A DNA stretch of 64,000 bases from Auanema rhodensis (Eukaryota; Nematoda; Chromadorea; Rhabditida; Rhabditidae): NCBI GenBank assembly GCA_964057225.1, contig OZ059898.1, forward strand, positions 4,092,001 through 4,156,000, written 5' to 3'. Of the stretch, positions 59,231 through 64,000 are shown piece by piece. How positions within the stretch are numbered: position 1 is the first letter of the stretch; every line of letters starts with the position of its first letter. Below the pieces are notes generated by a model. It saw only the letters and a program-made list of their open reading frames with translations. It made no database searches and was not told the origin of the DNA. Position numbers and translations under genes: made by a program.

Positions 59231-61957
59231 ATGAGTGATGATATAGAAGAAAAACATGAAAGTTCATTAACAAGTAGAATAGACAACCAAACCAATAGCA
59301 CTGCTACCTTACAATCTGATGTTGTTCAACCTTCAACTTCGAGGGTAGTTTCCAATTCCTCAGAGTTGTCTGAAACAAAACATTCTAATGATGTTTTTCC
59401 TATTATGAAACTTCCTATACCTGCTTTTAGATATGTTTTGAAGTCTCTTAGGTACTTTTTTATCGTATTTATATATACCGGCTCTGATCTTAATAGGTTT
59501 GCCGATTGTGTGAATTTACTAGAAGCAATGCCAACATATGAACTACAGGGGCTTTTGTCAGAAAAGAAGAGAATGATTAATCGAAGGATAGAGAGATATA
59601 ATAATTTTTCATGGTAAGTAGCTTTATATTTAAACGGTAATATAAGGATAAGAAACAAATACAGGACAAGAAAAGTTGGATGCTATAAATGGGAGCACAT
59701 ATCAAATCGAATGGGACACAGCATGGTTTACTTAGAGAGTGACCATTCCGTGTTTGTTAACTTTTGTATAATTTAACTCAAATAAAGATTATTTAAGTTA
59801 TATATTTGGAGGAGGGAATTTAGAACAGCTTGAAGATCTGGATGATGATGAGCATGCGTCATTTAATGATTTATGGAAAATGAATTTAGTAATAACTTGA
59901 TTGAAAGATTTCGAATATTCTCAATATGATTTACAGGGAACTATGAAATGCGAACGGGTATTTGTTCGCTCAACTCCTTATCCTCTTCCAAAGTACTACG
60001 CAGTTATGGTTCCTTATGAGGTAAGAAGTTGATTTTTATTTGGCTTGTTACATATTGTTCTAAGAAATATCTAGTTCTGCACGGTGGAAGACAGCCGTTA
60101 CCTGGAAGAATATTATCTAGACGTTTTAATTCTTGTACTAATGAAGTTCATTTATTTAATCCGGAGCTTCGCTGTTGGACTAGAGTAACGATCATTAATT
60201 GTTTAATTATGTTTTTTTTATACTTTCTAAGATTCACACAACCGAAGATAGTCCCAGTTTATCGGGTCATTGTGGAGTTATGCATGGGGACAATTTGATT
60301 TTGTACGGTGGATACTTGAGCTTTCAAGAAATTAATACATCTTTTCGGTTTTGAGTATATAAGTATATTCATATTTGAATTAATATTTTTAAGAGTTCTG
60401 AATTTAAAGTCAAAAAGATGGATAAGCCCAAAACTACCGAACGTCGCGGAGTATATTTCTTTGAAATCTTCTTATTTTTATTTCTTGTTTTTAAGGAAGT
60501 ATGATATCGACAGCTACTTTCGTCTACCTCCAGGTCCAAATCAGTTTCCTTGGTTTATCATTTCAGTAATAATATATTTTAGTTTTATTTTTAGCTTTGA
60601 ACCAGCTTCTTGCTCTTTAATCTATATAAAACCTGGTTTGCTTCTCTTATTAGGCGAACTCAGATTACCCGTCTATTCATCGAGTAATGGTGTTCTAATT
60701 TATTTTGATCCTGATAATATAGAAAGTACACCGTGGAATTGGAGGAATATAAAGGTTTTGAAATTAAAGTTTTTATTTATATATTTTTTTTCAGATCAAA
60801 GGGAAATGGTGGGAAGAGCGTGTTCATCATCAGGATCAACGTAATTCTTCAAGGCCTCGAAATTGCAGTTTTCCCAAGGTATACAACTTTTGAGAAATGA
60901 ATACAAAATTTTCATCAGGTAGTTGCAATGTATACCGATCAAGCCATTCGTTTAATCACCGTAGGATTGCCACGTAAATTCAGCAAAGTTTGAACTTGCA
61001 TACATTCACAATTTTATTTATAATCTTAGGAATCTTCATCGTACCTATTTAATGAAACGGATGGTAGAAGGCGTAGATTGATGAGTATATTGGAGTATGT
61101 ATTTTACATTTATATTTTAATTATTTCAATTTATAGTACAATCGTCTCACAAGTCGAACACGAAGTAGATGAAGCATATGAGAAAAATGTGATGGAAGAT
61201 AAAATAGAGAAGGTAAAACATTAATTTATTTTCTTTACGTTTCATTATTTTTAGACGGATTTTCATCTTTTAGTTGACGGTCTTTCAGTCATTGTAGTAA
61301 ACGGGTTACTTAGAAGAGATCGTTTGAAAAAGTATGAGTTTTAAGCTTTTGAATGAAACTTTTGAATTCAGATCTGCCATGCGTAATAAACTGACAACTC
61401 TAAGTGATATCAAAGTTCAAATATATGCAGACCCAAATCACCCTTCACAGAAACTGTGTGATTTTGACGACGGTGATCTATTCGACTTGAAAAGGACAAT
61501 TTTCCAAGAATTTGAAAGATGCCGTGAGTTTTCCTCCTCGCTCTTACTTGTGAAAAACTAAGTATTTCATGTTTCTTAGATGCTTCCCACTTTCGTAATC
61601 CCCCGTTCGCAAGCATACCAAGATATTTGTGTTATCATTCGTTCACTGGTAAACCTAAACTAGTATCCTACAGTGCTTTGATATCGCTAAGTCAAGATTT
61701 CGATAAGCTTGAAGAGATAACGTAAGAGTTCATATCAACTTGTTCAACTGATCATTTTCTCTAGCTACATCGCTGGAGAACCAAGTTTTCGTGGATCTCC
61801 TCCTGGATTTCGTTTCGAACTATGTGCAACAAAAGATGAAGTCATTCTTCAAGGGGGGGCTGCTTTAAATGGAGTGGATATATCGAAGCTACCAAGCTTT
61901 ATGTATGTTATGACGCCCGCTCCTTTCATAATTGAATCACAAGCTAATGAAGAATAA
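59231..61957 (+). CDS. F-box/kelch protein, FBXO42-like
   Basis: Eighteen exons (59231-59451, 59497-59613, 59665-59751, 59798-59888, 59937-60020, 60065-60184, 60232-60347, 60394-60450, 60496-60552, 60595-60754, 60795-60878, 60919-60987, 61030-61094, 61137-61212, 61255-61331, 61372-61523, 61580-61721, 61765-61957), 655 aa. An acidic, Ser/Thr-rich N-terminus leads to a weak F-box-like helix region (LPIPAFRYVLKSLR, residues about 60-110). Kelch repeats follow: RMGHSMVYLESDHSVYIFGG with FNDLWKMNL, KYLVLHGGRQPLPG, and GHCGVMHGDNLILYGGYLSF. These match the FBXO42/JFK propeller in order. FBXO42 is a substrate receptor of SCF ubiquitin ligases. The C-terminal 300 residues have no recognised domain. 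An acceptor lies just before the ATG. The F-box match is weak, so SCF function is inferred from the whole layout. GMF follows 353 bp downstream. Confidence 0.72.
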
Positions 61958-62310
61958 TATCATTAAAGACGTTCTTTTCAAAATATAAAACTAATGATTA
62001 TAATAATGTGATAATCGAATTTATTTAATCTTCATATGAATGTAATCTAATTTTTTTATCATTTTTTGAGTATGTGTAAATTAATTGTTGCCGTTTACAC
62101 TGGTATCTCGTACATAAGTCTTACTGAACTCATTATTTATCAAAATAACTATTATTCAGCTTTATATATTTTATTAATAAATAATTTATATATCATTTTC
62201 ATATTACAACAGCTAGATTACTGTTCATCGTTTGAAATACATCTTTTAAGTGTTGTGATTGTTGAATTTTGTATTTTGCAGACTATCGATATCGACGATC
62301 GCTTTTAAGC
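61958..62310 (+). other. intercistronic region FBXO42-like to GMF
   Basis: 353 bp on the same strand as both neighbours, AT-rich. An acceptor (gtattttgcag) ends at 62281, 29 bases before the GMF ATG, which fits trans-splicing of a downstream operon gene or a 5' UTR intron. Confidence 0.5.
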
Positions 62311-62968
62311 ATGGTATGTTAATCATCTAATTCAAAAAACAAATTTAATTTCTTTAGAGTGCAAATCTTCAAATATGTGCTATACCTGATGAACTAAAGG
62401 AGCGTTTAAGAATGTTCCGGTTTTCAAAAAGTCAAACTATGAATGCTCTTATAGGTTAATAGACTGAACTAAAATACTTATAAATTCAACAATGCGTTTT
62501 CCAAATGATTTTTTTTAGTTAAAATTGATAAGCAGGAACAGAAACTCATGGTCGAAGAATTTCTTGAAGTATTACTGTTGAGAAAATTCATAATTTGCTA
62601 TTAAACTATTTTAGGATTGTGACTTGGACGATATAACAAATGAATTGCCACAGCAGCAACCTCGGTTTTTGCTTTTAAGCTTTTCTAGAAAACACGGTGA
62701 CGGCAGAGTTTCTTATCCAATGTGTCTAATATTTTATAGTCCCTCTGGTTGGCTTAAATACACAATGTTCTCGTTAACTGATATTATTTTAGGATGTAGT
62801 CCTGATCAACAAATGTTATATGCTGGAAGTCGTAACACTCTAGTTCAGGAATGTGAGCTCACAAAGGTAATATTTTTTAATATCATTTAATAAATCACAA
62901 TATTTAAGAACTTTGAAATTCGTGATATTGAAGAATTGACTCATGAGTATATAGATTCTAAAGTTTGA
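62311..62968 (+). CDS. glia maturation factor (ADF-homology protein)
   Basis: Six exons (62311-62313, 62358-62454, 62519-62568, 62615-62747, 62793-62866, 62909-62968), 138 aa, one ADF-homology domain. Family landmarks: [32 protein letters not shown] with [16 protein letters not shown], the [19 protein letters not shown] long helix and [18 protein letters not shown] does not bind actin filaments directly; it binds Arp2/3 and debranches networks. Length fits the 138-142 aa family size. The first coding exon is only the ATG, as in many cofilin-family genes. The protein is complete and every expected motif is present. Probably downstream member of a two-gene unit with the FBXO42-like gene. Confidence 0.92.
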
Positions 62969-63181
62969 TATTTAATTCTTTTGTAACATATATGTTATGC
63001 CGATATATTAATTTTTATAAATTTGGCATCAATTTTTTAAAATTAATTTTCTTTTCTTTATTTTCGCATTTTACTTTGTTCGGGGGTGGTTGAGAACTTT
63101 ATTAGGATTGATTAAAAAGACCTGATGTATTGATTACTATTGTGAACGGTATGAATATTTTTATTCGATATACTCGTTGCG

Positions 63182-63824
63182 TTAGTTCTGCTTAAATCGT
63201 TCTGATTTCAAGGCAAAAATCTGTTCCTTTAGCTCTATGACTTCTCGTCGAATTTTGCAGTAGCGGCGAAAATATACATCTAAATTTGTCGTGCAAACGT
63301 GATAAGTTTAATACCAAGACTCACTACTTCTTCGTTTTTCCATATCAAGCTTTTGTCGCAGACGTTGCTCTTCTGTGTGCCTGATTTGTGATCGAACTGC
63401 TTCTATCTCATCTGTATTGCAATAACTATTAATGATAAATAGTATTCAGCCTCACTTTTTTCTCTGTTCAACGCCTCTCTCTGTTGTTTGAAATGTTCAG
63501 ATGCCATATCTATTAAACCAATAATTTTATTAAAAGCGGGATCAGATGGTGGTGAAGGCTGGCTATTCTCGGAAGAACTACCGCGATCCGAGAAGGCACG
63601 TTGGTTGGGGGAAAGCTGGAAATTTAATATAAAACACCGTTAAAAAAGAAAAACTCACACTGCGATCTATCTTATTCATGTTTTCAAGTACGTCACTATC
63701 TCCTCCTTCCGAATTAGAAATCGTCGATGTATTTGTCTTAGAAAGGCTAACCGAGTTACTACTTTCAGTTTCCATACAACCTAGCTGTTCGGCTATGATT
63801 AATTCAGAACCATCAATATTCCCC
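63182..63824 (-). CDS. 3' part of a coiled-coil protein, unknown family (partial)
   Basis: Four exons (63659-63824, 63456-63615, 63325-63411, 63182-63279) encode the last about 169 residues; the 5' part lies beyond an intron starting at 63825 and probably outside the window. A Ser/Thr-rich, acidic stretch (SNSEGGDSDVLENMNKIDRS) is followed by SDPAFNKIIGLIDMASEHF, then a charged coiled coil (EAVRSQIRHTEEQRLRQKLD and IRREVIELKEQIFALKSERF) to the stop. The frame is consistent across all four exons. No enzyme motif. It may be a cytoskeletal or adaptor protein; I do not recognise the family. It converges with GMF, 213 bp between stops. Confidence 0.65.
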
Positions 63825-64000
63825 CTGAAAAATATATATTATTATTATATGTTTAAATGTTTAAAAAAAGTTTGTTTAAACGAATATTTTCAAAAAATCA
63901 ATATGATATGGTATATGGTTCATTAAAAACAAGAGCTATAAAGAACATGATGACGTATGTGCAATATCGACTATGTTTTGCTCTCGTCATTTTGATAGTT
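63825..64000 (-). other. intron or upstream end of the coiled-coil gene
   Basis: AT-rich; on the - strand it ends in an atttttcag acceptor. An ATG lies near 63990 but no donor links it in frame, so the upstream exon is most likely outside the window. Confidence 0.4.

Noticed and set aside
61410-61616. 68-codon - strand ORF
   Set aside because: Shadow of exons 16-17 of the FBXO42-like gene.
1-64000. Search for tRNA, rRNA, spliced-leader RNA, CRISPR and intact transposons
   Set aside because: No cloverleaf, conserved rRNA block, spliced-leader sequence, spaced direct repeats or transposase/reverse transcriptase ORF was seen.

Overview
The window looks like nematode nuclear DNA. It is very AT-rich. 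Most introns are 40-52 bases long and end in a polypyrimidine tract plus cag or tag. Splice acceptors sit just before several start codons, as expected for spliced-leader addition, and a Ly-6/ODR-2-like gene of a nematode-typical family is present. No rRNA, tRNA, CRISPR array or intact transposon was seen. All gene models were built by hand from ORFs, splice sites and reading-frame continuity. Eleven of the twelve multi-exon models (DLC, JADE-like, CCCH, RAL, RNF25-like, esterase-like, chromo-SET, DUSP, Ly-6, FBXO42-like, GMF) close exactly in frame; the SARNP-like model has one uncertain exon edge.

Left half (1-35369): this is almost all one giant + strand gene, a DLC/GEI-1-type Rho GTPase-activating protein. 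It has 43 coding exons and 1985 residues, with SAM, RhoGAP and START domains. Introns of 3.6, 7.3, 6.1 and 1.8 kb hold simple repeats, a 32-bp perfect palindrome and less AT-rich islands with promoter-like motifs. The 6.1-kb intron lies exactly before the SAM exon. The part from SAM to the stop is about 1092 residues, close to the short vertebrate DLC1 protein.

Right half (36529-64000): this is gene-dense. In order it holds a JADE-type PHD/ePHD protein (-) head-to-head with a three-CCCH zinc-finger protein (+); the RAL GTPase (-) with an alternative N-terminal exon; an RNF25-type RWD-RING E3 ligase (-) 200 bp downstream of a SARNP/Tho1-type SAP protein (-), an operon candidate; a secreted carboxylesterase-like protein (+) lacking its catalytic serine; a chromodomain plus SET SUV39-type H3K9 methyltransferase (-); a dual-specificity phosphatase (-) whose start codon is 8 bp from that of a divergent Ly-6/ODR-2-like gene (+); an FBXO42-like F-box/kelch protein (+) followed by glia maturation factor (+); and the 3' part of a coiled-coil protein (-).

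Themes: Rho/Ral and actin control (DLC, RAL, GMF), chromatin (JADE, SUV39-like) and RNA or ubiquitin regulation (SARNP, CCCH, RNF25, FBXO42). The most unusual items are the 8-bp divergent gene pair, the chromo-SET methyltransferase, the serine-less esterase, the exon-per-repeat SARNP gene, the RAL N-terminal isoform and two long perfect palindromes.
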